Assembly (NCBI GenBank): GCA_016716005.1 | Contig: JADJXE010000001.1 | Span: forward strand, 447,001-511,000 | DNA: 64,000 nucleotides | From: Acidimicrobiales bacterium | GTDB lineage: Bacteria > Actinomycetota > Acidimicrobiia > Acidimicrobiales > JADJXE01 | Direction: 5' to 3' | In this document: piece by piece, positions 35,367 through 47,862 of the stretch | How the letters are laid out: each line of letters opens with the position of its first letter | How positions within the stretch are numbered: position 1 is the stretch's first letter | Notes under the pieces: model-generated | Database searches by the model: none | Told to the model about the DNA's origin: nothing | What the model saw: the letters and a program-made list of their open reading frames with translations, nothing else | Program-made: the position numbers and the translations under genes

Positions 35367-36116
35367 TCAGGCCTCCACCGTCTGCAGGATGCTGTCGGGG
35401 ATGTCGAAGTTGGCGTAGACCCCCTGCACGTCGTCGTGGTCGTCGAGGGCGTCGATCAGGCGGAGCACCTTGCGGGCGTCCTCCGGGGCGTCGAGCGACA
35501 CCACCGTGGTGGGGAGCAGGCTGAGGTCGGCCGACTCGGCCGAGATGCCCGCGGCGTCGAGGGCGTCGCGCACCGCGTTGAGGGCCGACGGGTCGCACGT
35601 GACCCGCCAGCCGTCGCCCTCGTCGACGATGTCCTCGAGGCCGGCGTCGAGGGCGGCCAGCACGATGTCGTCCTCGGAGGCCGCCTTGCCCACCGACAGC
35701 ACCCCCTTGCGCTGGAACTGCCAGGCCACGGCCCCGGGCTCGGCCAGCGAGCCGCCGTTGCGGCTGAAGATGTTGCGCACCTCGGCACCGGTGCGGTTCC
35801 GGTTGTCCGACAGGCACTCCACGATCACCGCCACCCCGCTCGGCGCGTAGCCCTCGTAGGCGACCGCCTCGTAGCGCACCCCTTCGAGCTCGCCGGTCCC
35901 CCGCTTGATCGCCCGCTCGATGGTGTCGACCGGCACGGAGGCGGACCGGGCCTTGTTGAACATCGTGCGCAGGGTGGGGTTGGCGTCGAGGTCGCCGCCG
36001 CCCTCGCGGGCCGCCACCTCGACCTGGCGGATGAGCTTGGCGAAGAGCTTGCCGCGAGCCTTGTCGGCCGCGCCCTTCTTGTGCTTGATCGTCGCCCACT
36101 TCGAGTGGCCGGACAT
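35367..36116 (-). CDS. yebC: YebC/PmpR family transcriptional/translational regulator
   Basis: The 249-aa protein starts MSGHSKWATIKHKKGAADK and carries DANPTLRTMFNKARS and YEGYAPSGVAVIVE, the highly conserved YebC blocks. Family members are regulators, and some have been linked to translation of difficult sequences. It lies three bases after pdxT, in the usual actinobacterial order pdxS-pdxT-yebC-ruvC. Confidence 0.95.
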   Translation of the reverse strand: MSGHSKWATIKHKKGAADKARGKLFAKLIRQVEVAAREGGGDLDANPTLRTMFNKARSASVPVDTIERAIKRGTGELEGVRYEAVAYEGYAPSGVAVIVECLSDNRNRTGAEVRNIFSRNGGSLAEPGAVAWQFQRKGVLSVGKAASEDDIVLAALDAGLEDIVDEGDGWRVTCDPSALNAVRDALDAAGISAESADLSLLPTTVVSLDAPEDARKVLRLIDALDDHDDVQGVYANFDIPDSILQTVEA

Positions 36117-36119
36117 CGT

Positions 36120-36689
36120 CTACCAACCTCCAAGGAAGAGCTCGTGGATGCGCGCGTCGCCGGAGAGCTCGGGGTGGAAGGCCCCGACGAGCACCCGACC
36201 CTGCCGGCAGAGCACCGGGCGCCCGTCGACCCGGGCCAGCACCTCCACCTCGGGTCCGGCCCGCTCGACCACGGGCGCGCGGATGAACACCGCCGGGAAG
36301 GGCCCGCCCGGGACCCCGTCGACGGGGAGGGCCAGCTCGAACGAGTCGACCTGGCGGCCGTACCCGTTGCGGCGCACGGCCACGTCGACGACCCCGAAGC
36401 CGTGCTGGTCGGGCCGGCCGTCGAGCACCTGGCGGGCCAGCAGGATCATGCCCGCGCAGGTGCCGAACGCAGGCATGCCCTGTTCGAGCTTCTCGGCCAG
36501 CGGCTCGAACAGCCCGGACGAGTCGAGCAGGAACGACAGCGTCGTCGACTCGCCGCCGGGCAGCACGACCCCCTCCACCCCGTCGAGGTCGCCCGGGACC
36601 CGGACCTCGACCGGGTCGGCGCCGAGATCAGCGAGGACCCGGGCGTGGGCCTCCGAGTCGCCCTGCAGGGCCAGCACGCCCACCTTCAC
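36120..36689 (-). CDS. pdxT: PdxT, glutaminase subunit of PLP synthase
   Basis: The 189-aa glutamine amidotransferase has VLALQGD at the start, PGGEST, nucleophile C78 in FGTCAGMI and the His-Glu pair H172/E174 in GAFHPELS. It hydrolyses glutamine and passes ammonia to PdxS. GTG at 36689 matches the family start; a longer form to 36713 is possible. It is downstream of pdxS by about 40 bases. Confidence 0.93.
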   Translation of the reverse strand: MKVGVLALQGDSEAHARVLADLGADPVEVRVPGDLDGVEGVVLPGGESTTLSFLLDSSGLFEPLAEKLEQGMPAFGTCAGMILLARQVLDGRPDQHGFGVVDVAVRRNGYGRQVDSFELALPVDGVPGGPFPAVFIRAPVVERAGPEVEVLARVDGRPVLCRQGRVLVGAFHPELSGDARIHELFLGGW

Positions 36690-36728
36690 TTGGGGGCACC
36701 GCCTGCCGAGCACGCCCGGCCACCGGGA

Positions 36729-37646
36729 TCACCAGCCCCGCTCGGCCAACCGGGTGTCGAGCCCGGCGATCTCGAGGCCGGGCATGGCCCCGCCGAGGCC
36801 GCGGCTCACCTTGGCCAGGATGTGGGCGTCGCGGAAGTGGGTGGTGGCCTCGACGACCGCCTTGGCCCGCACCGCGGGGTTCTCGCTCTTGAAGATCCCG
36901 GAGCCCACGAACACCGACTCGGCGCCGAGCTGCATGACCAGGGCGGCGTCGGCCGGGGTGGCCACGCCGCCGGCGCAGAACAACGGCACCGGGAGCCGGC
37001 CCGTCTCGGCCAGCTCCTGGACGAGCGGGAGCGGCGCCTGGAGCCGCTTGGCCCAGTCGAACAGCTCGGGCCCGTCGGCCTGGGTGATCTTGCGGATGTC
37101 GCCCAGGATCGAGCGGAGGTGGCGCACGGCCTCGACGATGTTCCCGGTGCCGGCCTCGCCCTTCGAGCGGATCAGGCACGCACCCTCGGAGATCCGCCGC
37201 AGGGCCTCGCCCAGGTTGGTGGCCCCGCACACGAACGGCACGGTGAACACCCACTTGTCGATGTGGTGGGCCTCGTCGGCCGGCGTGAGCACCTCGCTCT
37301 CGTCGACGAAGTCGACGCCGAGCGCCTCGAGGACCTGGGCCTCGACGAAGTGCCCGATCCGCGCCTTGGCCATCACCGGGACGGTGACCGCGGCCTTGAT
37401 GCCCTCGATCATCTCCGGATCGCTCATCCGGGCGACGCCGCCGTCGCGGCGGATGTCGGCCGGCACCCGCTCGAGGGCCATCACCGCGACGGCGCCGGCG
37501 TCCTCGGCGATCCGGGCCTGCTCGGGGTCGACGACGTCCATGATCACGCCGCCCTTCAGCATCTCGGCCAGGCCCCGCTTGACGCGGAACGTGCCGATGG
37601 CGGGCGTGGGAACCTCGGGCGAGCGCTCGGCGGCCATGTGCCCCAT
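36729..37646 (-). CDS. pdxS: PdxS, pyridoxal 5'-phosphate synthase subunit
   Basis: The 305-aa TIM-barrel enzyme assembles PLP from ribose 5-phosphate, glyceraldehyde 3-phosphate and ammonia. Catalytic lysines are K94 in VMAKARIGH and K162 in IRSKGEAGTGN, with D37 in IMDVVD. Length and all conserved loops match. It should feed the local PLP enzyme as well as the rest of the cell. Confidence 0.96.
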   Translation of the reverse strand: MGHMAAERSPEVPTPAIGTFRVKRGLAEMLKGGVIMDVVDPEQARIAEDAGAVAVMALERVPADIRRDGGVARMSDPEMIEGIKAAVTVPVMAKARIGHFVEAQVLEALGVDFVDESEVLTPADEAHHIDKWVFTVPFVCGATNLGEALRRISEGACLIRSKGEAGTGNIVEAVRHLRSILGDIRKITQADGPELFDWAKRLQAPLPLVQELAETGRLPVPLFCAGGVATPADAALVMQLGAESVFVGSGIFKSENPAVRAKAVVEATTHFRDAHILAKVSRGLGGAMPGLEIAGLDTRLAERGW

Positions 37647-37647
37647 T

Positions 37648-38742
37648 CTAGGACCCGGCTCCCTGGCTGCCCCCAGCGGGATCCGCGGGCGCCAGGGGCG
37701 GCACGACCGTGGCGTCGCCGGGCTCGGGCAGCGCCACCCAGGTCCGGCCGGGCGTGAGGCGGATCGGCTGGCCGGCCGCGTCGAGCAGCTGGGTCACCTG
37801 CTCCGGCGACGGGCGGACCCACCGGCCCCGGATCAGGTGGCCGTCGGTGAGCACCCACGCCTCGCCCTCACCCACCGTGCGGGCCTCGGGCGAGCGGGGA
37901 TCGGCGGGGCTGGCCCCGTAGTCGACGAACTGGATCACCACGTTCTCGGGTGCCAGCTGCTGGCCGTCGACATCGAGGTGGGGCTCGCCCTGCTGGAACC
38001 GCAGCCAGCGACCTCGCTGGTCGTCCCAGCCGTACGCGACGCGCTGGCCGCCGGTGAACTCGATGTCCACCCCGGTGACCGGCTCGGCGCCCGCCGGCAG
38101 CGCCTCGCCGTCACCCCGGTACTGGAAGAGCGGCGGCGGCGGCGTGGCCTCCGGCGGGGCCACCGCCCACAGCTCGCTGGTGCTGCTGTAGAGGTTGTGC
38201 GGCGCCCGGCGGCTGCGGTCGCGGAAGTAGAGGTCGGGGAAGGCGTTCACCCCCACGTCGACGAGGGGCGACCCGGCCACCGCGCCCGTGACCCCCGGGT
38301 TGCCGCCGGACCAGGCGAGCAGCGGCCGCCCCAGCTGGGGGAGCAGCTGGACGTCGGTGGTGCGCGCCGAGCGGATCGGACCCACGGGGTCGGAGCCGGT
38401 CGAGTGGAACACCGCCGCGAAGCGGGTGATCCCCTCGACGATCTCCTCAAACACCAGGTCGGCCTGGGCCAGCCCGCTCTGGGGCACGGCGTCCGGATGG
38501 TTGTCGATCTTCACGACCAGTGCCGGCCGGAAGCCGATCAGCGGGTCGTCGAGCGGCAGTCCCGTGAGCTGACCGACCGGGGGGGCGGTGGTCGTGGTGG
38601 TCCGCTCGGTGGTCGTGGTCGCGCGGGCGGTGGTGGTGGGCGCAGCGTCGTCGTCGTCACCACCGGAGCAGGCGGCCAGGGCCAGCGCCGCCAGCGCGAC
38701 GAGCGCGGCGAGCAGCACGGCAGGGCGGGATCGGCGTGACAC
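37648..38742 (-). CDS. DUF3048 (YerB-like) lipoprotein
   Basis: The 364-aa protein has a signal peptide with lipobox LALAACSGG, a Thr-rich linker (about 34-54), then the DUF3048 domain, visible as VVKIDNHPDA, LVFEEIVEGITRFAAVFHS and PVGPIRSARTTDV. It should be lipid-anchored outside the membrane. Function is unknown; the domain is widespread in Gram-positives. It ends one base before the pdxS start, a tight packing that suggests co-transcription. Confidence 0.85.
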   Translation of the reverse strand: MSRRSRPAVLLAALVALAALALAACSGGDDDDAAPTTTARATTTTERTTTTTAPPVGQLTGLPLDDPLIGFRPALVVKIDNHPDAVPQSGLAQADLVFEEIVEGITRFAAVFHSTGSDPVGPIRSARTTDVQLLPQLGRPLLAWSGGNPGVTGAVAGSPLVDVGVNAFPDLYFRDRSRRAPHNLYSSTSELWAVAPPEATPPPPLFQYRGDGEALPAGAEPVTGVDIEFTGGQRVAYGWDDQRGRWLRFQQGEPHLDVDGQQLAPENVVIQFVDYGASPADPRSPEARTVGEGEAWVLTDGHLIRGRWVRPSPEQVTQLLDAAGQPIRLTPGRTWVALPEPGDATVVPPLAPADPAGGSQGAGS

Positions 38743-38772
38743 GGCGTCTCCTCGGGGCTGGTGGAGCGCGGC

Positions 38773-39642
38773 CTACAGCTCGCGCAGGGCCGCGATGCGC
38801 TCCTCGATGGGGGGATGGGTCTCGAACAGGCGGTTCAGCCAGGACAGGCGCCCCTCGTCCTTGGTGCGGGCCAGCGGCGACTCGATCCACAGGTGCGCGG
38901 TGGCCCGTGACGCCGAGTGCACCACCGTCTGGTCGTCGCGCAGCTTCTCGAGGGCCGCGATGAGCCCGGGCGGGTACCGGGTCATGGCGACCCCGCTCAC
39001 GTCGGCGAGCGCCTCCCGTCGGCGACTCACGGCGAACTGCATCACCTTGGCGATGATCGGCGCCAGCGCCAGCAGGGCGATGCCGATCAGGAACAGGATG
39101 GCCCCCACCGGCCCTTCGCCCCGATCACCGGAGCGGCGCCCGCCGCCGAACCACAGGAACCGCACCCCGAAGTCGGCCACCAGCACGATGGCACCCACCA
39201 GGACCACGGCGATCGTGGAGACCAGGATGTCGTAGTTCTTCACGTGGCTCAGCTCGTGGGCGAGCACGCCCTCGAGCTCCACCCGGTTCATCTTCTCGAG
39301 CAGCCCGGTGGTGACGGCGATGGCGGCGTGCTTGGGGTTGCGCCCGGTGGCGAAGGCGTTCGGGGCCGGATCGTCGATGACGTACAGGCGCGGCTTGGGG
39401 AGGCCGCCCGCGATGCACAGGCCCTCGACGAGGTTGTGCAGGCGCGCGTACTGCACCGGGTCGGCCGGCTTGGCCCGGCTCATCGACAAGGCGATGGCGT
39501 CGGACTTCCAGTACGACAGCACGGCCATGCCGCTCGCGAACACCAGGGCGACGATGAGCCCCACGTAGCCGTAGCGGAACACCCAGTTGAGGGCCAGCCC
39601 GACCAGCACCACCAACACCACGAACCCGGCGATCAGCAGCAC
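38773..39642 (-). CDS. htpX: HtpX-like M48 membrane metalloprotease
   Basis: The M48 protease has zinc motif HELSH inside GVLAHELSHVKN, a distal Glu region (SRRREALADVSG), and four membrane helices. It degrades damaged membrane proteins. GTG at 39642 is the last standard start, but the in-frame sequence upstream to 39687 encodes PNLYEQISSNKRRS, the usual HtpX N-terminus, with no ATG, GTG or TTG before it. The true start may be a non-standard codon between 39687 and the CTG at 39735-39733. It follows lemA, a common pairing. Confidence 0.85.
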   Translation of the reverse strand: MLLIAGFVVLVVLVGLALNWVFRYGYVGLIVALVFASGMAVLSYWKSDAIALSMSRAKPADPVQYARLHNLVEGLCIAGGLPKPRLYVIDDPAPNAFATGRNPKHAAIAVTTGLLEKMNRVELEGVLAHELSHVKNYDILVSTIAVVLVGAIVLVADFGVRFLWFGGGRRSGDRGEGPVGAILFLIGIALLALAPIIAKVMQFAVSRRREALADVSGVAMTRYPPGLIAALEKLRDDQTVVHSASRATAHLWIESPLARTKDEGRLSWLNRLFETHPPIEERIAALREL

Positions 39643-39731
39643 CGAGCGGCGCTTGTTGGACGAGATCTGCTCGTACAGGTTGGGTACCCGCGGTCGGGGC
39701 GGCGCGACGAGGGTCGGCGCCGCCTGGATGG

Positions 39732-40289
39732 TCAGGAGGAGAAGTCCACCTTCACGTTGCCGCGCGACTCGTCGTCGGCCTCGAAGTACTCGCGCGACGT
39801 GAAGCGCATCATCCCGGCGATGACGACGGCGGGGAAGCTCTGGATCTTCGTGTTGTACTTGTAGACGGTGTCGTTGTAGAACTGCCGGGCGTAGGCGATG
39901 CGCCCCTCGGTGCCCGACAGCTCCTCCTGCAGCTCGAGGAAGCTCTGGTTCGCCTTAAGGTCCGGATAGGCCTCCGACAGGGCGAACAGCTGGCGCAGGG
40001 CCCCGGTGATGACGTTCTCGGCCTGGGCCTGGTCGTGCACCGTCGTGGCGCTGATCCCCTGCTGGCGGGCGGTGATCACCCGCTCGAGGGTCTCCTTCTC
40101 GTGGCTGGCGTAGCCCTTCACCGTCTCGACCAGGTTCGGGATCAGGTCGTAGCGCCGCTTGAGCTGCACGTCGATCTGGGCCCAGGCGTTGTCGATGCGG
40201 TTCCGGAGCTTGACCAGGCCGTTGTAGAGCGCGACCAGGTACAGCAGGATCAGGACGAGCAGGACGAGGATGACGATCAGGACCCACAT
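39732..40289 (-). CDS. lemA: LemA family protein
   Basis: The 185-aa protein has one N-terminal helix (about 2-22), then LYNGLVKLRNRIDNAWAQIDVQLKRRYDLIPNL at about 22-54, typical of LemA, and a mostly helical cytosolic or external body. Function is unknown, but lemA is frequently beside htpX as here. AGGAG seven bases before ATG at 40289 supports the start. Confidence 0.9.
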   Translation of the reverse strand: MWVLIVILVLLVLILLYLVALYNGLVKLRNRIDNAWAQIDVQLKRRYDLIPNLVETVKGYASHEKETLERVITARQQGISATTVHDQAQAENVITGALRQLFALSEAYPDLKANQSFLELQEELSGTEGRIAYARQFYNDTVYKYNTKIQSFPAVVIAGMMRFTSREYFEADDESRGNVKVDFSS

Positions 40290-40383
40290 GGGCGTGCTCC
40301 TGCTGAGATCGGGTCGAGCAGGACTGTAGTGGGCGCACGCCCGGGTGACCGGGCACCCCTCGCTCGTCGGCGGGCCCCCAGCG

Positions 40384-41469
40384 TCACGGCGAGCCCGACG
40401 CCTCGCGGTAGATCGCCTCGTAGCGCTCGGCCAGGTGCTCCATCGAGTAGCTCGAGGCCCGCGAGTCGGCCGACGCGAGGAGGGCCCCGACGAGGGGCCC
40501 GTCGGCGAGGACCCGCCGCAGTGCCTCCGCCAGCGCGGCGGCGTCGCCGGGGGGCACGAGGAGGGCGTCGAGCCCGGGCCGGGCCACGTTGCGGTAGCCG
40601 GCCAGGTCGCTGGCCACGATCGGCGTGCGGGCGGCCATGGCCTCGAGCAGCACGACGCCGAACGACTCGCCGCGCAGGGACGGGGCGCAGAACACGTCGG
40701 CACCGCGCAGCCGCTGGGCCAGCTCGTCGTCGGAGACGCGCCCGAGCCACGTGATGCGCGGGTCGCCGGCCGTCTGGCTCCGGAGCCGCGCCGTCTCGGG
40801 GCCCTCGCCGGCCACCCACAGGCGCACGTGCGGGGGCAGGAGGGTGAGGGCCTCGAGCAGCACGGCCAGGCCCTTGCGGGGCTCGTGGCGCCCGACGAAG
40901 AAGATGGTGGGATCCTCGGTGGGCGTGGGAGGGGCCTTGGCGAAGCGGTCCACCTCGATCCCGTTGAACAGCAGGGTGTACTCGCCCCCCAGGGCTTCCG
41001 CGGCCATCTGGCGGGCTTCCTCGGAGACCGCGCACCGGCTGGCCAGGCGCGCCGCCAGGCGCCACACCGCCGGACCGAGCCAGCGGTACGCCGCGCTCCC
41101 GCCGGCCGCGTGGAACGTGCCGACCATCGGCGCGCTGGCGAAGACCAGCGTGGTGACGGTGGGGCCCGGGACGATCGGCTCGTGCAGGTGGAGCACGTCG
41201 AAGTCCTCGTCCCGGATCGCCCGGATGGTGCGCAGCGCGCACGAGGGGTCGGGGGCCAGCGGGGCCACCGACCCGTTGGCCGCGGTGGGGATGCTGTTCC
41301 CGAGCGGCGTCACCCCGGCGTCGGGCGGAGGGCCGTCGCAGGGCGCCAGCACCCGGGCCTCGTGCCCCCGGGCCCGCAGGGCGCGCGCCAGCCCGAGCAC
41401 CTGGCCCTGGACCCCACCCGGGACCGTCAGGCTGTAGGGGCACACCAGGCCGACCCGCACCCACCTCAC
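40384..41469 (-). CDS. pimA: PimA-like phosphatidylinositol alpha-mannosyltransferase (GT4)
   Basis: The 361-aa GT4 glycosyltransferase begins MRWVRVGLVCPYSLTVPGGV, the Gly-rich start typical of PimA. It has LHLHEPIVPG, a central FFVGRHEPRKGL, and the EX7E motif near ESFGVVLLEAM. PimA uses GDP-mannose to start phosphatidylinositol mannosides. In mycobacteria it sits next to patA and pgsA; here they are 13 kb away, which supports but does not prove the assignment. GTG at 41469 is favoured. Confidence 0.8.
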   Translation of the reverse strand: MRWVRVGLVCPYSLTVPGGVQGQVLGLARALRARGHEARVLAPCDGPPPDAGVTPLGNSIPTAANGSVAPLAPDPSCALRTIRAIRDEDFDVLHLHEPIVPGPTVTTLVFASAPMVGTFHAAGGSAAYRWLGPAVWRLAARLASRCAVSEEARQMAAEALGGEYTLLFNGIEVDRFAKAPPTPTEDPTIFFVGRHEPRKGLAVLLEALTLLPPHVRLWVAGEGPETARLRSQTAGDPRITWLGRVSDDELAQRLRGADVFCAPSLRGESFGVVLLEAMAARTPIVASDLAGYRNVARPGLDALLVPPGDAAALAEALRRVLADGPLVGALLASADSRASSYSMEHLAERYEAIYREASGSP

Positions 41470-41631
41470 GCTAGGCGACCCCCCGATCCGGGCGGGCAGA
41501 GTGGCCGGCGGACCCCCGCCGCGCCACACGACCGTCACGGAGCCGCGACACGACGCGAACCCGACCGAAACACGGGCCGGGGACACTCGGCACGGAGCGC
41601 GGCACCCCCGGCGCTCCCCGAGGAGGTGCGG

Positions 41632-43092
41632 ATGACCCGACGACCCGTCGCCAGCGAGCGCGAAGGCCACGACCTGGTGGTCGTGGCCAACCGGCTGCCC
41701 GTGACCCGCGACGCCGGTGGGACGTGGGCGGCCAGCCCCGGCGGCCTCGTGCGGGCGCTCCTCCCCGTGGCCCAGCGAGCGGGCGGCGCGTGGGTCGGCT
41801 GGCCCGGCACGACCGACGCCGCCGCTCCCCCGCGGGTGGCCGAGGGCGTGCGGCTGGTGCAGGTGGCCCTCGACACCGACGACGTCCACGGCTTCTACGA
41901 CGGGTTCGCCAACACCACCCTGTGGCCGCTGTACCACGACGCCACCCGCGCCTCGGAGTTCGATCAGGCCTCCTGGGACGCGTACGTGCGGGTGAACCGG
42001 CGCTTCGCGCAGATCACGGCCCGCACGGCCGCACCCGGGGCCACCGTCTGGGTGCACGACTACCACCTGCAGCTGGTGCCCGAGCTGCTCCGCGAGGCCC
42101 GGCCGGATCTGCACCTGGCCTTCTTCCTGCACATCCCCTTCCCGCCCGTGGAGCTGTTCGCCCGACTGCCGTGGCGCAACGAGATCCTCGCCGGCCTCCT
42201 CGCCGCCGACGTGATCGGCGTGCAGACCGAGCTGGCGGCCCGGAACCTGATCGAGGCGGCCAGGTACCTCACCGGCGCCCGCCCCGCCCCGGGCGGGCTG
42301 GTGGTCGGCGGCCGCCGGGTGCGCGTCGAGGCCCGGCCGGTGTCGATCGACACCGCCGCCTTCGACGAGCTGGCCCGCCGGCCCGCCGTCGAGGCCGAGG
42401 CCGCCGAGCTGCGGCGGCGTCTCGGCAACCCCCGGCGCCTGCTCCTGGGCGTCGACCGGCTCGACTACACCAAGGGCATCGCCCGGCGGCTCGAGGCCTT
42501 CGAGGCCCTGCGCGCCCGGCCGGGCAACGAGGGCTGCGTGTTCGTCCAGGTCGCGGTGCCGTCGCGCAGCCGGCTCGCCCACTACGCCGACGAGCGAGCC
42601 CACGTCGAGTACCTCGTGGGCCGGATCAACGGCGAGCACGGCGAGCTCGGCTCTCCCGCGGTCCACTACGTGCACCGCAACCTCGCCACCGAGGATCTGG
42701 TCGCCCTGTACCGGGCCGCCGACGTGATGGTGGTGACCCCGTGGCGCGACGGCATGAACCTGGTCGCCAAGGAGTACGTGGCGTCTCGGGTGGACGAGCG
42801 CGGCGTCCTGGTGCTGAGCGAGTTCGCAGGCGCCGCCGGCCAGCTGGCCGACGCCCTGCTCGTGAACCCCCACCACACCGACGAGCTCACGGGCGCGCTG
42901 CAGACGGCCGTCACCATGAGCGCCCGCGAGTCGGGGTCGCGCATGCGACGGCTGCGGCGGGTGGTGGCCGAGTTCGACGCCCACCGCTGGGCCGCCTCCG
43001 TGCTGCCCTCGACGCGCCACCGCCGTCCGCAGGCCGGCCCCCTCGAGGCCGGCGCGCTCGGGGCCGGCCCGCTCGAGGCCTACCCGGCATGA
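41632..43092 (+). CDS. otsA: Trehalose-6-phosphate synthase (OtsA)
   Basis: The 486-aa GT20 enzyme condenses a nucleotide-glucose with glucose 6-phosphate. Visible motifs are VVVANRLPVT, WVHDYHLQLVP, HIPFPPVELF, LLGVDRLDYTKGI and TPWRDGMNLVAKEY. GAGGAGG six bases before ATG at 41632 gives a strong start. It heads a plus-strand operon for trehalose and is coupled to otsB by an ATGA overlap. Confidence 0.95.
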   Translation: MTRRPVASEREGHDLVVVANRLPVTRDAGGTWAASPGGLVRALLPVAQRAGGAWVGWPGTTDAAAPPRVAEGVRLVQVALDTDDVHGFYDGFANTTLWPLYHDATRASEFDQASWDAYVRVNRRFAQITARTAAPGATVWVHDYHLQLVPELLREARPDLHLAFFLHIPFPPVELFARLPWRNEILAGLLAADVIGVQTELAARNLIEAARYLTGARPAPGGLVVGGRRVRVEARPVSIDTAAFDELARRPAVEAEAAELRRRLGNPRRLLLGVDRLDYTKGIARRLEAFEALRARPGNEGCVFVQVAVPSRSRLAHYADERAHVEYLVGRINGEHGELGSPAVHYVHRNLATEDLVALYRAADVMVVTPWRDGMNLVAKEYVASRVDERGVLVLSEFAGAAGQLADALLVNPHHTDELTGALQTAVTMSARESGSRMRRLRRVVAEFDAHRWAASVLPSTRHRRPQAGPLEAGALGAGPLEAYPA

Positions 43093-43877
43093 CCGAGGTC
43101 GACCAGGACCGCCTCTGGAAGGTCGCCGCGGCCCAACGGCTCCTCGTGGCCAGCGACCTCGACGGCACGCTCGCGCCCATCGCCCCGAGACCCGAGCAGG
43201 TGCGGCCCGCGCCCGGTGCCCGGCGCGTGCTGACGGCGCTCACCCGGCTCCCCGACACCTCGGTCGCCGTGGTGTCGGGCCGATCGCTCGGCGATCTCGA
43301 CCGGATCCTGCACCCGTCGCCCCGAATCCGCCGGGTGGGGAGCCACGGCGCCGAGGACACCGGCGCGGCGGTGCCCCCGACGTCGGCCCACGAGCGCGAG
43401 CTGCTGGGGCGCGTCCTCGCCGTCGCACGGGGGGTGGCGGCCGAGGCGCCGGGCACGTGGGTCGAGGCGAAGCCTTTCGGCTTCGCCTTCCACTACCGGG
43501 CCGCCGAGCCCGACGTCGCGGCCGCCGCCCTGGTGCGCCTCGAGCACCGCCTCGGTGGCCGGTCGGGGCTCTGGATCCGCCCCGGCAAGCGGGTGCTCGA
43601 CGTCTCGGTGCGCCCGCTCAGCAAGGCGGCCGCGATCCGGCGGCTCCGCGACGACATCGACCCGGGAGCGGTCATCTACCTCGGTGACGACCACGCCGAC
43701 GAGGAGGTGTTCGCCAGCCTGGGGCGCGACGACCTCGGGATCCGAGTCGGCGAGGGCGCCACCGCGGCCGCCGCCTCCGTCGAGGCCCCGGAGGCGGCGG
43801 TCAGCCTGCTCCGCTCCCTGCTGCTCGCCCGGCGAGCGACCCGCCGCGAGCGGGCCGCCGCACGAGCCCGCCGCTGA
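43089..43877 (+). CDS. otsB: Trehalose-6-phosphate phosphatase (OtsB)
   Basis: The 262-aa HAD phosphatase has motif I ASDLDGTLAPI, motif II VVSGRS, a lysine in SKAAAIRRL and motif IV GDDHADE. It removes the phosphate from trehalose 6-phosphate to give trehalose. The start ATG at 43089 overlaps the otsA stop. Confidence 0.93.
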   Translation: MTEVDQDRLWKVAAAQRLLVASDLDGTLAPIAPRPEQVRPAPGARRVLTALTRLPDTSVAVVSGRSLGDLDRILHPSPRIRRVGSHGAEDTGAAVPPTSAHERELLGRVLAVARGVAAEAPGTWVEAKPFGFAFHYRAAEPDVAAAALVRLEHRLGGRSGLWIRPGKRVLDVSVRPLSKAAAIRRLRDDIDPGAVIYLGDDHADEEVFASLGRDDLGIRVGEGATAAAASVEAPEAAVSLLRSLLLARRATRRERAAARARR

Positions 43878-43927
43878 GCCCGAGGGGCACTCGCCCGGCC
43901 GCACCGGCGGCGGCGCCCCGCGCAGAG

Positions 43928-47227
<3,300 letters not shown>

Positions 47228-47234
47228 GCCGGTC

Positions 47235-47302
47235 GTCTGACGCCTCGGGGTTGTTGCTCCTGGGCGAGGTCTGACGCCTCGGGGTTGTTGCTCCTGGGCG
47301 AG
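47235..47302. repeat. Two perfect tandem copies of a 34-bp unit
   Basis: The unit runs 47235-47268 and repeats at 47269-47302, followed by the first bases of a third. It contains short complementary arms CCTCG and CGAGG that could form a hairpin. It starts eight bases after the TreS-Mak stop, so it may lie in the 3' end of that transcript. Confidence 0.9.
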
Positions 47303-47439
47303 GTCTTCGTCCTCGAGGAGCACCGACCGAGGGGCACTCCGGCTCCGTTGCTCGAGCCGGTGGACGTGCTCGCGGCGCGGCTCGAGCCGGCGGGAGCGGG
47401 CGAGGTGATCGGGCAGGAAGCAGCGCTGTGGTGGGTCGC

Positions 47440-47862
47440 TCACCCGAGCGGGACCACGTCGACCTCCAGCGCCCGGTAGACGTCGGCGGCGCGGGCATCC
47501 CTGGTGGCGAGCGGTAGGCGGTGAGCTGCCGCGGTAGCCCCGACCAGGGCGTCGTACACCGAGCCGCCGGCGATGCCGAGCTCCGCAAGGCGGGCGAACA
47601 GCGCCGCGGTCGCATCGGCGTCGAGGAAGCGGGTCCGGGGGAACGCCTCGGCCAGAAGCCGGGCGACGACGGGGGGCGTCCGCCGAGCCGGAGGGGGGAG
47701 CCGGGTCAACACCGAGTAGGTCTCGTAGGCGGCATGCCCGGCCAAGCCGAGACGCCGCCCGCGCAGCGCGGTCGCGACGGTGCCGTGGGCCTCGTGGTCG
47801 GCGACGAGCAGCGCCACGGCCGCGCTGGTGTCCACCAGGACGTCGGCCCGGGAAGCGCTCAC
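47440..47862 (-). CDS. vapC: VapC-type PIN-domain toxin
   Basis: The 140-aa PIN RNase has D in VLVDTSAAVALL, a Glu in AAYETYSVLTRLP, D in SVYDALVGATAA and D in LATRDARAADVY. All four catalytic acidic positions appear present. GTG at 47862 overlaps the antitoxin stop (GTGA), a coupled module. It is unrelated in detail to the vapC at 6083. Confidence 0.85.
   Translation of the reverse strand: MSASRADVLVDTSAAVALLVADHEAHGTVATALRGRRLGLAGHAAYETYSVLTRLPPPARRTPPVVARLLAEAFPRTRFLDADATAALFARLAELGIAGGSVYDALVGATAAAHRLPLATRDARAADVYRALEVDVVPLG

Noticed and set aside
47235..47302. A CRISPR or rho-independent terminator
   Set aside because: There are no spacers and no T-run; the arms are only five bases and the copies are directly adjacent.
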